Source of the DNA: Cytophagales bacterium
Lineage (GTDB): Bacteria > Bacteroidota > Bacteroidia > Cytophagales > 172606-1
Reading direction: 5' to 3'
NCBI GenBank assembly: GCA_030448185.1
Contig: JAUJNL010000001.1
Coordinates: 62,001-126,000, forward strand
Length of the DNA: 64,000 nt
Below the pieces are notes generated by a model, which was given only the letters and a program-made list of their open reading frames with translations, was not told where the DNA came from and made no database searches. Position numbers and translations under genes: made by a program. Of this stretch, positions 9,320 through 17,061 are shown piece after piece. The stretch's first letter is position 1, and each line of letters starts with the position of its first letter.

Positions 9320-10348
9320 ATGAAGGCTTTCCTCAAACGACTCCCTGCTCATGTGCTGATCGGCATTGCAGTAGTCTATTTCTTTAATATTACGGATGAT
9401 CCGGGCAGCCTCAACTTCTGGATCAGCGCCGCCTTTTCGGTCGTGTATACCATTATCATGTGGGAAGGCAACCTCGTCATTATCCGAAAATTAAGGCGGC
9501 GCTACCCCGATCACAGGCAAACCGGGCAGCGGATTACGGCTCAGGTTGCCATCTGCATTGCCTATACCGTCATTGCAGTAATCCTCACCGCCATTGTACT
9601 ACATGTGGTTACTGGTAACCGGAACTTTAGCTGGGAGGAATGCCTTCTTGCCTTGAAACCCAGCTTGCTGGTTACCCTGACCGTGGTTTCCATGAACGAA
9701 GCAGGGTATTTCTTCGCTAATTGGAAGAATACTATTCTGGAAGCGGAACAACTGAAGCGGGAAAACATTCAGTCGCAGCTAGAAACGCTGAAAAGCCAGG
9801 TAAATCCGCATTTTCTATTCAATAGCCTCAATACGCTGATCACCCTGATCCCTGAGAATCAGGAAGTAGCCGTGGAATTTGTGCAGAAGCTTTCTAATGT
9901 ATACCGTTATATTCTGCAGAATAAGGATCGGGAACTGGTTACGCTGGCCGAAGAAATGAAAATTGCCGAAGCTTACTTATTTCTGCTGAAAACCCGGTTT
10001 GGGGAAAATCTGAAGGTAGACATCCGCATTCCGGCCAACGCCCTGAACCGATACGTAGCGCCGCTTACCATCCAGATGCTGCTGGAAAATGCGATTAAGC
10101 ACAACATCGTGTCAACGGAAAAGCCGCTGCACATTGACTTATACGTAGAAAAAGACGAGGTACTGGTAGTGAAGAACAACTTGCAACGCAAAAACAGCGT
10201 GCCGGACTCTACCCAAACCGGACTGGCCAATATCAGCGGGCGGTATAAAATATTGTGTCAGAAGGCAGTAGAGGTAATTGTAACTGCTACTAACTTTATA
10301 GTCATATTGCCGCTGCTTTCGGTAGAAAAAAATGGTCAGCGCCATTGA
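9320..10348 (+). CDS. LytS-type sensor histidine kinase
   Basis: 342 residues from ATG 9320. The N-terminal half has four membrane segments. It is followed by a coiled linker (EAEQLKRENIQSQLETLKSQ) and the phosphoacceptor motif QVNPHFLFNSLNTL, diagnostic of the His_kinase (PF06580) family. The ATPase part has the N-box MLLENAIKHNI and a glycine-poor G-box (TGLANISGRYKIL), as usual in this family. It would autophosphorylate on His and pass phosphate to the LytTR regulator encoded about 230 bases downstream. An in-phase TTG at 9191 would add an unlikely extension. Confidence 0.85.
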   Translation: MKAFLKRLPAHVLIGIAVVYFFNITDDPGSLNFWISAAFSVVYTIIMWEGNLVIIRKLRRRYPDHRQTGQRITAQVAICIAYTVIAVILTAIVLHVVTGNRNFSWEECLLALKPSLLVTLTVVSMNEAGYFFANWKNTILEAEQLKRENIQSQLETLKSQVNPHFLFNSLNTLITLIPENQEVAVEFVQKLSNVYRYILQNKDRELVTLAEEMKIAEAYLFLLKTRFGENLKVDIRIPANALNRYVAPLTIQMLLENAIKHNIVSTEKPLHIDLYVEKDEVLVVKNNLQRKNSVPDSTQTGLANISGRYKILCQKAVEVIVTATNFIVILPLLSVEKNGQRH

Positions 10349-10578
10349 GGATTGTGATGAAAGGATGAGATGGTTCAGCAGCAAGCAAATACCGATCAAA
10401 CTCTACTGTACCATCAGTACTTGAGCTAACCATCCCTTAAGCCGGGCAAAAATGTTTCGATATTCAATAAGCATCAGAAGCTGATTAGCAATCATTTATC
10501 ATCCTACTTCTTAACTCCTACTTGCGTACTTAACTTATCCTCTTTTCCTTTTATCATTTCTATCAACGGTTCTGACTT

Positions 10579-11346
10579 ATGCGCCTCCTGATCATCGAAG
10601 ACGAAGCCCCGGCAGCCCGGCGTTTAAGTGGGTTGATTGCAGCAATCGAGCCGGACGCGGTAATAGCGGAAGTAATTGACAGTGTGGAGTCGGCGGTAAA
10701 GTGGTTGCGTACCCACCAGACGCCCGATCTGATTTTTATGGATATTCAACTGGCTGATGGGTTGAGTTTTGAAATTTTCAGCCAGATCGATGTACAAGCT
10801 CCGGTTATTTTTACCACTGCCTACGATGAGTATGCGCTACGAGCCTTTAAAGTGAATAGTGTAGATTATCTGCTGAAACCTATTGAAAAGGAAGAGTTAA
10901 AGCAAAGCCTCCAGAAATTCCGGAAGCTTAATGCTCCCTTTGCCCAGCCCCTGGACACTAACTTGCTCCGGTCTCTGGTGCAGTCGCTGCAATCTGGGCA
11001 GCCGCAGTTTAAAAACCGGTTTCTGGTTCGCTTTGCGGACAAACTGGTATTTGTACCCGCGGAGGACATTGCTTTTTTTATGGCTGAAGACAAATACGTC
11101 TTTATCCTCACGAAAGAAAACAATAAGTATACCGTTGACCATAACCTCGACGAACTGGAAACCATGCTGGACCTGGTTACTTTTTTCCGGCTTAACCGGC
11201 AGTTTATTGCCCAGCTCCAGTCTCATCCTTACGATTCATCGTACTTTAATGGCAAGCTGAAAATTAACCTGTATCCCGAACCGGCAGCTGAGGTTCTGGT
11301 CAGCCGTGAACGGGCCCCTGCTTTCAAGAAATGGCTGGGAGCCTGA
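10579..11346 (+). CDS. LytTR-family response regulator
   Basis: 255 residues. The receiver domain (1-120) has the acidic pocket (IIEDEAP), the phosphoacceptor Asp in LIFMDIQLADG, the Thr of VIFTTAYDEYALRAF and the Lys of YLLKPIEKEEL. The C-terminal LytTR DNA-binding domain (about 150-250) has FLVRFADKLVFVPAEDIAFFMAEDKYVFI and RLNRQFI. It pairs with the LytS-type kinase directly upstream. The target genes are not known. Confidence 0.9.
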   Translation: MRLLIIEDEAPAARRLSGLIAAIEPDAVIAEVIDSVESAVKWLRTHQTPDLIFMDIQLADGLSFEIFSQIDVQAPVIFTTAYDEYALRAFKVNSVDYLLKPIEKEELKQSLQKFRKLNAPFAQPLDTNLLRSLVQSLQSGQPQFKNRFLVRFADKLVFVPAEDIAFFMAEDKYVFILTKENNKYTVDHNLDELETMLDLVTFFRLNRQFIAQLQSHPYDSSYFNGKLKINLYPEPAAEVLVSRERAPAFKKWLGA

Positions 11347-11453
11347 AGTTGATTTGTACTTTCCAGTTTACCCTTCCTCTCGATTAGGCAGTAATTCTTC
11401 TGATTCGTAGTTTCGGCCTACGACTATTCAATTGCTACTTGCCCTTCCATAAA

Positions 11454-11989
11454 AATGAAAGCTTTTGTTCCTGCTGGCTTATCGCCTTCTTCCCGGCTTG
11501 GTTGCTTGCCCAACCGGGAGCCGTGTCCAATACAAACTTTATTACCAATGAAGTTCGTTTGCGAGGTTTAAGGCGGAGAACCTTTAACTTTAACGATTGC
11601 TTTCCGCAAAAAGCGAAGGTTATCGAAGGAAAGATTCTAAGGTAACTAACCACGCTGGTTGTGGGGTACGGAAAACATTCGACTGTTGTTGTGTGCGGCT
11701 AAAAGATTTGCTGGACGAGGCCAACATTCAAAATGCCCAACCGAAGGAACGGGGCAGCTATTATGTTCTGATAACCGCCAGCGACAACTATCGGGTGCTT
11801 TTTTCGTGGAATGAGCTGTACAGTAGTCCGATTGGTGAACAAGTTTATCTAATATTCGAGAAAAATGGCCGCGAAATCACAGGGGATGGTAAATTTGTAC
11901 TGATTAGTGCCGCCGACAAGATTATCAGCCCCTGGCATATACGCTGGGTCAAAACGATTGAAGTCGGCAAACTCCAAGCAAATCCCTGA
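11454..11989 (+). pseudogene. molybdopterin-binding oxidoreductase (sulfite-oxidase-fold, small), frame broken
   Basis: Coding signal in shifting frames. A signal-peptide-like start (LIAFFPAWLLAQ) is visible. After phase changes near 11500-11640 there is a well conserved second half: VRLKDLLDEANIQNAQPKE, YYVLITASDNYRVLFSWNEL and KFVLISAADKIISPWHIRWV. These match small Bacteroidota proteins of the oxidoreductase molybdopterin-binding domain family. A role as [11 protein letters not shown] molybdenum-cofactor protein fits the modA gene that overlaps its stop codon (TGATG). Whether the lesions are real or sequencing errors is open. Confidence 0.6.
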
Positions 11990-12753
11990 TGATTCGTCTT
12001 TTTTTACTTTTTTACCCATTGTGCTGCTCACCCTAGCCAGTCACGCCAAAAGGTCAGAGTAGCCGGTATCCGCCAATGCTCAGTTTGTATCGGAAGCCTT
12101 ACAGGAAGCTTTTTGAGAAAGAAACCGGCATTAAACTTGAGTTGATCGTGAATTCATCGGGCAAGTCACACGCCCAGATTGAACAAGGGGGCTCTTTGAT
12201 GTATTTCTGTCGGCCGACATGAAATACCCGGATGCGCTATTTAAGAAAGGGTTGATTGAAACCAGACCGAGGGTATATGCCTATGGTAGCTTAGTGCTGT
12301 GGACGACCCAGAATCTGGATTTGTCGGAAGGCATTGGGGGTATTGGCGCATGAATCGGTCAGGAAAGTAGCGGTGGCCAATCCGCAAACGGCGCCTTACG
12401 GGGAAGCAGCCATTAAAGCCTTGAATAACTACGGAATTTACCGACCCGTCCAGGACAAGCTGGTTTACGGAGAAAGCGTTGCCCAGGTAAACCAGTATAT
12501 TATTTCGGGGGCCGTAGAAGTAGGCTTCACGGCCAAGTCCGTGGTAATGGAGTCAACCCTGAAAGAGAAAGGCACCTGGATGGAGCTGGATGCTAAATTC
12601 TGCCCGCCCATTGCCCAGGGTGCGGTGGTTCTGAAGGCCATCCGGAAACACAATTACCAGAATGCTCACCTGTTTTATAACTTCCTCTTCGGTAAAACGG
12701 CCAAAGCTATCTTTGCGCAGTACGGTTACACTACTCCCGAAAACCGGCCATGA
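11989..12753 (+). pseudogene. modA: molybdate ABC transporter substrate-binding protein, frame broken
   Basis: ATG 11989 overlaps the stop of the preceding gene. A signal peptide (MIRLFLLF, then VLLTLASHA in another phase) is followed by ANAQFVSEALQEAFEKETGI, LIVNSSGKSHAQIEQG, FLSADMKYPDALFKKGLIE and the intact second half from VLAHESVRKVAVANPQTAPYG onward. SSGKS, ADM and NPxxAPYG are the oxyanion-binding signatures of ModA. Single-base indels near 12009, 12045, 12063, 12110, 12195 and 12335 break the frame. The protein would deliver molybdate to ModB/ModC. Confidence 0.8.
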
Positions 12754-13151
12754 ATCAGCTCAAAGGCACGGTTGTAGCCGTTGAATGGGCAGAAGCCATC
12801 TCGCTGGTCACGGTTGAAGCAATGGGACACCTATTTTCGGCCCTGGTCATTGATTCGCCGGAAACCGCCACTTACGTAGGGGTTGGTAACCCGGTAGTGA
12901 TGGTTTTCAAGGAAACGGAAGTATCAATTGGTAAAAATCTATCCGGCGGCCTGAGTCTGCGTAATCGCTTTGCTTCCAGGGTGAATGAGGTCAAACGAGG
13001 CAAAGTGCTTAGCCAGTTAACGCTGGACTTCAAAGGGGAGCTGATTGTTGCCATTATTACCACCCGGTCCGTGCAGGAACTTGATCTACAGATCGGCGAC
13101 CAGGTGGAGGGCTTGGTCAAAACCAATGAAGTTACCCTTACGGGTGGTTAG
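12750..13151 (+). CDS. tandem Mop/TOBE-domain molybdate-binding protein
   Basis: 133 residues. The gene overlaps the end of modA by four bases (ATGA), so translation is probably coupled. Two TOBE/Mop modules are seen. The first is at about 1-62 (LKGTVVAVEWAEAISLVTVE to VMVFKETEVSIGK). The second is at about 70-130 (NRFASRVNEVKRGKVLSQLT to GDQVEGLVKTNEVTL). Such domains bind molybdate or tungstate in the cytoplasm, either for storage or as a regulatory part of ModC. The ABC genes that should follow are about 3 kb away because a cassette array lies between. Confidence 0.8.
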   Translation: MNQLKGTVVAVEWAEAISLVTVEAMGHLFSALVIDSPETATYVGVGNPVVMVFKETEVSIGKNLSGGLSLRNRFASRVNEVKRGKVLSQLTLDFKGELIVAIITTRSVQELDLQIGDQVEGLVKTNEVTLTGG

Positions 13152-13170
13152 TTTTGGGTGTTTCCTTATA

Positions 13171-13203
13171 TTATACTCCCGAAACTCTATTTCGGGAGTA
13201 TAA
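13171..13203. terminator. perfect hairpin between the Mop gene and the first cassette
   Basis: Inverted repeat of two 14-base arms (TTATACTCCCGAAA and its complement) with a CTCTA loop. It has no T tail, so terminator function is not certain. It ends three bases before the GTT that begins the first cassette, so it could instead belong to the recombination platform. Confidence 0.5.
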
Positions 13204-13221
13204 TTGTTGGTGGTAATTGAA

Positions 13222-13887
13222 ATGGTAAACATAAAAGAGTCAATTCGAACATTCAGGGAAAAATTCCAGCAACAAGGAATTGAACTGACCAAGGCTTTTG
13301 ATAGTCTCACGGGAGATGCAGTTTCACAAGTTCATTATTCACGTAATTGGGAAGGGGAAAAACCTTTGTTGATTGAACAAGGAAACTGTCACCATGTGCC
13401 TTTTGGAGGAATAAAATTGAGTATGCAAAGCGGAAGAAAAGTGCTGCTATTTGACTCAAATACTTTCTCTGAGTTTGGCGGCACTTTTGGAATAGACTTC
13501 AAAGAAGTAGGAGAAAGCAGTGATATTGAAGGTCAGGAAGATATGTCATGTGGCCCTCAATGGGGAGATTTGATAAATGTGAGAATAAAATCATGCAATA
13601 TCATATGGCTGGATGATGACGGGTGGGAAGTTCCAAGATTGATTAATGAACGACAGGTAATGGTTCCTATGGACAAATCAATGGGGATTTTTCCTCATGG
13701 AATACGCATAGAATTTGAAAATGAACGCAAGATTTATATTCTAGCAGTTGAACCTGATGAATATTACGAAGCTGAAGGGAGATTTACATATTTGAGAGGT
13801 GGAGAAGAATTTGTAATTGCCTTCAATGAACAAGCCGCTAGGAATCAAAAATTAGTAATTGAAGGAATCGAATTAGGATTTGAATAA
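13222..13887 (+). CDS. hypothetical protein, cassette 1
   Basis: 221 residues from ATG 13222 (an in-phase TTG at 13204 lies before the cassette border and is unlikely). No signal peptide or membrane segment. The protein is acidic with many beta-strand-like stretches (GRKVLLFDSNTFSEFGG, WGDLINVRIKSCNIIWLDDD, KIYILAVEPDEYYEAEGRF). I do not recognise the family. It is the only gene of the first cassette. Base composition is clearly more AT-rich than modA upstream, which fits horizontal arrival. Confidence 0.7.
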   Translation: MVNIKESIRTFREKFQQQGIELTKAFDSLTGDAVSQVHYSRNWEGEKPLLIEQGNCHHVPFGGIKLSMQSGRKVLLFDSNTFSEFGGTFGIDFKEVGESSDIEGQEDMSCGPQWGDLINVRIKSCNIIWLDDDGWEVPRLINERQVMVPMDKSMGIFPHGIRIEFENERKIYILAVEPDEYYEAEGRFTYLRGGEEFVIAFNEQAARNQKLVIEGIELGFE

Positions 13888-13894
13888 GAACTAC

Positions 13895-13986
13895 CACCAA
13901 CACCAGCCAAGCCGGTCAGCGGCCTTGCCTCACCGCAAAGCTCCACCGCAACAGGACCGCCGTCGTGTAGTTTTGATGCGTTGGCT
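13895..13986 (+). repeat. attC-like site 1
   Basis: 92 bp. R'' is CACCAAC (13895-13901), and R' is GTTGGCT with the G at 13980. The ten bases ending R'' (13892-13901) are the exact complement of the ten at the cassette start (13206-13215). The centre holds TTGCCTCACCGCAA, near-identical to sites 3 and 4, and GCCGTCG, shared with site 4. Confidence 0.7.
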
Positions 13987-14032
13987 GTCATAGAGAAGAA
14001 TTTTTCGTATTTTACTCAGAAAGATAATACTA

Positions 14033-14266
14033 ATGAAAGCAATAGAAACAACCGGTAAAATTGATAAAGAGGGAGTATTACATTTGGATACACCGCTAGA
14101 ATTGAAAGAGCAAACCGTGAAAGTCATTGTGTTAATTCCAGAAGAAGTAGAGATTGAAGAGCAGGAATGGCTCAAGGCTATTTCCCATAACTCGGCTTTT
14201 GACTTTTTACACGAGGAAAAAGAAGACATTTATTCCCTAAGCGACGGTAAACCTTTCCATGATTAA
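14033..14266 (+). CDS. antitoxin of a MazF/PemK-type pair, cassette 2
   Basis: 77 residues. The N-terminal part (IETTGKIDKEGVLHLDTPLELKEQTVKVIVLI) is a short beta-rich module like those of AbrB/DUF2281-type antitoxins. The acidic tail (EEVEIEEQEW, DFLHEEKEDIYSLSDG) is probably the toxin-binding arm. It overlaps the toxin gene by eight bases, the usual arrangement for a type II pair. Antitoxins are frequent integron cassette cargo. Confidence 0.75.
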   Translation: MKAIETTGKIDKEGVLHLDTPLELKEQTVKVIVLIPEEVEIEEQEWLKAISHNSAFDFLHEEKEDIYSLSDGKPFHD

Positions 14267-14600
14267 GTATCAGATTGTGTTAGTGCCGTTTCCTTTCGAT
14301 GATTTTACCGGCACCAAAGTTCGACCCGCCATTTGTCTTACTGAAGAAATGGGATTTTACAAACATGTGGTGATTGCTTTTATTAGTAGTCAGATTCCTG
14401 TCCAATTAGAATCAACGGAATTACTTTTGGAGAAACGGGACGGTGACTTTCCCGTGACGGGGCTATTAGTAGATTCAGTAATCAAATTGCATCGCATCGT
14501 AACCGTTCCCAGAAGTTTAATAAAAAGGCAGTTAGGGCATTTACCACCACGATTAGTACCAGAAGTTGATAACCGACTGCGGAGCATGTTTGGACTCTAA
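14259..14600 (+). CDS. MazF/PemK-family endoribonuclease toxin, cassette 2
   Basis: 113 residues. The start IVLVPFPFDDFTGTKVRPAICL is the classic PemK/MazF strand with the PF-D-x-T-x-x-KxRP motif. DSVIKLHRIVTVPRSLI is the second conserved block, and HLPPRLVPEVDNRLRSMFGL is the C-terminal helix. The family cleaves mRNA at short sequences when the antitoxin is lost. The frame is undamaged, unlike most other toxins in this window. A role in holding the cassette array is possible but inferred. Confidence 0.88.
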   Translation: MIKYQIVLVPFPFDDFTGTKVRPAICLTEEMGFYKHVVIAFISSQIPVQLESTELLLEKRDGDFPVTGLLVDSVIKLHRIVTVPRSLIKRQLGHLPPRLVPEVDNRLRSMFGL

Positions 14601-14623
14601 AAAAGAATCACAATAAGTACGGC

Positions 14624-14713
14624 AGCCAACACTAAGCAAGCCGGTCAGCCCGCCGCCCAAGCACAGGGCTAACGCATGAAGCGATGCCGTCGGTTGCTCA
14701 TGTTCCGTTATAG
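14624..14713 (+). repeat. attC-like site 2
   Basis: 90 bp. R'' is AGCCAAC (14624-14630), and R' is GTTATAG with G at 14707. R'' is the exact complement of GTTGGCT at the start of its own cassette (13980-13986), but matches the following GTTATAG poorly. Inner arms AGCCC/GGGCT and GCAAGCCGG/CCGTCGGTTGC can pair. Confidence 0.7.
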
Positions 14714-14722
14714 GTCATTGGA

Positions 14723-15115
14723 ATGAACATAAAGATAGAGTTTCCAGTATTGCTGTTAAGTAGTTACAATGGAGCGGAAAATTTGGATGTAACGTGGGAT
14801 AATGACATCGCGCCTTTGATTCATCAATCACTACGGGAGGCGGGAATAAGCCTGCAAAATGCGAAAGTTGATTTTGTGAAGGCAATTCCCCAAGTGAACG
14901 ACGAAAAAATAAGCTATTCATTCAATCTGACTACTTCTTGGACTGAACTTATAACAGAACAGCTTGTGGATGCTTTAAAAGAAGCAGGTTACCAAGCAGG
15001 ATTGTGTATCAAGGAGGTAGTGAATAATCGAGAAAGCGTACTGTACGCCGAATCTGACTGCGCTGATATTCAAGTAAGAAGACAACGCCAACAAAAGAAT
15101 ATAAAGAGAAGATAA
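14723..15115 (+). CDS. hypothetical protein, cassette 3
   Basis: 130 residues starting ten bases after the cassette border. No signal or membrane segment is seen. The sequence opens IKIEFPVLLLSSYNGAENLDVTW and carries DVTWDNDIAPLIHQSLREAGI. An amphipathic middle (LITEQLVDALKEAGYQAGL) is followed by a basic tail (RRQRQQKNIKRR). I do not recognise a family. It is the sole gene of its cassette. Confidence 0.65.
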   Translation: MNIKIEFPVLLLSSYNGAENLDVTWDNDIAPLIHQSLREAGISLQNAKVDFVKAIPQVNDEKISYSFNLTTSWTELITEQLVDALKEAGYQAGLCIKEVVNNRESVLYAESDCADIQVRRQRQQKNIKRR

Positions 15116-15119
15116 CGAT

Positions 15120-15209
15120 CTATAATACCAAGCCCGACAACCGGTCTTGCCTCACTGCAAGTCCAGCCGCGTACCAGCTCCAATTGCGTGGATGTTTGAG
15201 CCATTAGGC
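15120..15209 (+). repeat. attC-like site 3, degenerate crossover base
   Basis: 90 bp. R'' is CTATAAT, six of seven bases complementary to its own cassette start GTTATAG. R' reads ATTAGGC at 15203-15209, with A where the crossover G is expected. The centre has TTGCCTCACTGCAA, shared with site 4. This site may be inactive. Confidence 0.6.
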
Positions 15210-15210
15210 T

Positions 15211-15735
15211 CTATATAAAATAATAAATGATTGAAAAAATGACTAAACCTACCAGTATAGCGTTAAAAATTAATTCAGATGATTTAGTTGTAGGTTGAAA
15301 CTGCATCAACTCTTTAAAGACTTGGATAAGTTTTTCATAATGGGCCGAAATTAATATCATATCTATCACTAACAGCACCCCAGTAAATACCCGCATATAA
15401 GGCAAAAATCCATAAGCATTATTTATTAGAAAAACAGTCAATAAAGCCGGAAAAAGAAGAAGTGCTCCCAGCAGCTTTGTTTTCTTAAAAAGCAATAATA
15501 AGGCGGGTACCAATTCAAATACTCCTACCAAGCTAGAAAACCAAGTCGAGAAGCCTAAAAAAGCCCAGGTTAGGGTAACTCCATCTAACTCTTTTAATTG
15601 ATATGCATACACCTGAGCAGGTAGAATAAATTGGATGCCTAGGATTTTAATTAAACCATAAGCTAGCATGATCAGACCCAGTACATATCGTATGATGAGG
15701 TACCAAATATATTCACCATCAAAAGTGGATTTCAT
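15211..15735 (-). CDS. DoxX-like four-helix membrane protein, cassette 4, reverse orientation
   Basis: 174 residues with four to five membrane helices. The first is IRYVLGLIMLAYGLIKILGIQF, resembling the DoxX-type opening (RxxxGxxxxxxGxxKL). Others are SSLVGVFELVPALLLLF and LLGALLLFPALLTVFLI. The gene runs against the array, so it must have its own promoter inside the cassette, upstream of 15735. DoxX-like proteins are linked to membrane redox or oxidative stress in other bacteria. Its role here is unknown. Confidence 0.7.
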   Translation of the reverse strand: MKSTFDGEYIWYLIIRYVLGLIMLAYGLIKILGIQFILPAQVYAYQLKELDGVTLTWAFLGFSTWFSSLVGVFELVPALLLLFKKTKLLGALLLFPALLTVFLINNAYGFLPYMRVFTGVLLVIDMILISAHYEKLIQVFKELMQFQPTTKSSELIFNAILVGLVIFSIIYYFI

Positions 15736-15814
15736 TGTATTGAATCACGAATTTGACCCTTTACAATTTAGCATTTCTGAAAGTAAATTCTACTTAAAAG
15801 AGTCAAAATACAGA

Positions 15815-15905
15815 GCTTAACACCACCTACACCAATCACCGGCTCTGTTTACCGCATTGCCTCACTGCAATCGGCCCGCCGTCGACTGTTTTTAGTTCGT
15901 TAAGT
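15815..15905 (+). repeat. attC-like site 4, consensus core boxes
   Basis: 91 bp. R'' is GCTTAAC (15815-15821), fitting RYYYAAC, and R' is GTTAAGT (15899-15905), fitting GTTRRRY. This is the best match to the published core consensus in the array. Extending R'' left, AGAGCTTAAC matches the complement of its own cassette start in eight of ten bases. Confidence 0.75.
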
Positions 15906-15925
15906 ATCATTAAAAAAATAAAAAA

Positions 15926-15985
15926 ATGGAAAAAGTAGAAAAAAGGAAAGAGAAAAAACGATACCTAACAACTAAGGCTTCATAG
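15926..15985 (+). CDS. possible 19-codon micro-ORF in cassette 5
   Basis: ATG 15926 to TAG 15985 encodes MEKVEKRKEKKRYLTTKAS, a very basic peptide from an A-rich stretch that runs into the R'' box of the attC site. Integron cassettes without real genes are known, so this may be non-coding. Confidence 0.2.
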   Translation: MEKVEKRKEKKRYLTTKAS

Positions 15986-16030
15986 CCAAGCGCAGCGGAC
16001 ATACCGTTATGTATGGTTGTTCCGTTAGTT
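15963..16030 (+). repeat. attC-like site 5 (end uncertain)
   Basis: R'' is ACCTAAC (15963-15969), fitting RYYYAAC. GATACCTAAC matches the complement of its own cassette start (15899-15908) in nine of ten bases. Two possible R' boxes are GTTATGT at 16006, giving a 50-bp site, and GTTAGTT at 16024, giving 68 bp. GGCT-TCAT-AGCC forms an inner hairpin. Confidence 0.5.
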
Positions 16031-16172
16031 TTTAGTTACCTGTTTTCATTTACAGCTAATCCTAAAAGGCGCATCGGCCTCAACCTACGCCGAACCGCAG
16101 TAGACCCATCCACTAACAACCCAAAACTGGCAACTTCAATCCCGAAACCGGAGCTTATAAACCTGAAATTCC

Positions 16173-16868
16173 ATGCAGCCAGACTGGGAGCCCCTCTGGC
16201 TTACTTTACAACTGGCGCTGGTGACTACCGGCTGTCTGCTGGTGATCGGCGTGGGACTGGCCGCCTGGCTGGCCCGATCCACCTTCCGGCTCAAACCCGT
16301 AGTGGAAGCAGTGATTAGTTTACCGCTGGTATTGCCCCCATCCGTATTAGGATTTTATTTGCTGCTGGCTTTCAGCCCCAATGGATTTTTAGGCCGATGG
16401 CTTTCCGCAGCTTTCGGTTTGCAACTGGTGTTTTCCTTGAAGGGCTGGTGGTAGCATCCATTCTATACAGTCTTCCCTTTATGGTACAACCCATACAGAC
16501 TGGGCTGGAAGCCTTACCGAAGTCTTTACAAGAAGCTTCCTACACCCTGGGAAGATCCAGGCGGGTTACCTTTTTCCGGGTATTGCTACCCAATATCAAA
16601 CCTGCCCTGCTCACGGGAGCCGTATTGTCTTTTGGCATACCATCGGCGAATTCGGGCTGGTGCTAATGATTGGGGGAAATATTCCCGGCGAAACCTGGTA
16701 GCTTCCATTGCAATCTATAACGAGGTCGAATTATTGAATTATGCCGAGGCTCACATCTATTCGTTGATTTTGCTGCTGATTACCTTCGGTATATTGTTGG
16801 CGGTGTATCTGATTAATAGGAAAGAGGGTTTAAAGTTTTGGATTTACTGTTTTAAGACCTCACCCTAA
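16173..16868 (+). pseudogene. modB: molybdate ABC transporter permease, frame broken
   Basis: From ATG 16173. The first part (LWLTLQLALVTTGCLLVIGVGLAAWLA, then VVEAVISLPLVLPPSVLGFYLLL) is the normal ModB start with its first membrane helices. The cytoplasmic EAA loop is present as LPKSLQEASYTLGRSRRVTFFRVLLPNI. HTIGEFGLVLMIGGNIPGET and the last helix follow. Phase changes near 16430 and 16640 break the frame. The protein would form the inner-membrane channel with ModC. It lies directly after the cassette array. Confidence 0.85.
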
Positions 16869-17058
16869 ATCCCTTCTCTAGAGAGGGACTTCAAATAGGA
16901 CGATTTTCACCTCTTCTCAACAGGAGAAGGGGACGAAACTTCAAAAGGGTTTCTTAGGTTGTTAGCTGTTGAATTAGCACATCAGTAGCAGGAAACTGAT
17001 ACTCATAAACCCACAACTCGAAACTACAAACCATCAACCAGAAACTTAAAATCCAAAC
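16857..17058. repeat. intergenic repeat between modB and modC
   Basis: The stretch overlaps the modB end with CTCACCCTAAATC, then has CCCTTCTCTAGAGAGGG and CTTCTCAACAGGAGAAG hairpins. TTTAGGGTGAGG recurs inverted at 21886-21897. The right part (ACTCGAAACTACAAACC and similar) belongs to the loosely repeated intergenic word family seen elsewhere in the window. Confidence 0.5.
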
Positions 17059-17061
17059 GGC

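Larger units (their letters stand above)
13207..16006 (+). mobile_element. integron-type gene-cassette array without integrase (CALIN), five cassettes
   Basis: Five units end in attC-like sites; the first four sites are 90-92 bp long. Cassette borders by the G|TT rule are 13207-13980, 13981-14707, 14708-15203, 15204-15899 and 15900-16006 (alternative end 16024). In a true cassette the R'' box pairs with the first bases of the same cassette, not with what follows the site. This holds. The ten bases at R'' of sites 1, 2, 3, 4 and 5 match the complement of their own cassette starts in 10, 9, 8, 8 and 9 positions. Cassette genes are AT-richer than their surroundings. No tyrosine recombinase gene lies in the window. 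Confidence 0.75.

Noticed and set aside
13895-15905. The repeats as CRISPR
   Set aside because: Units are about 90 bp, differ in sequence, and are spaced by whole genes; they have attC-type core boxes instead.
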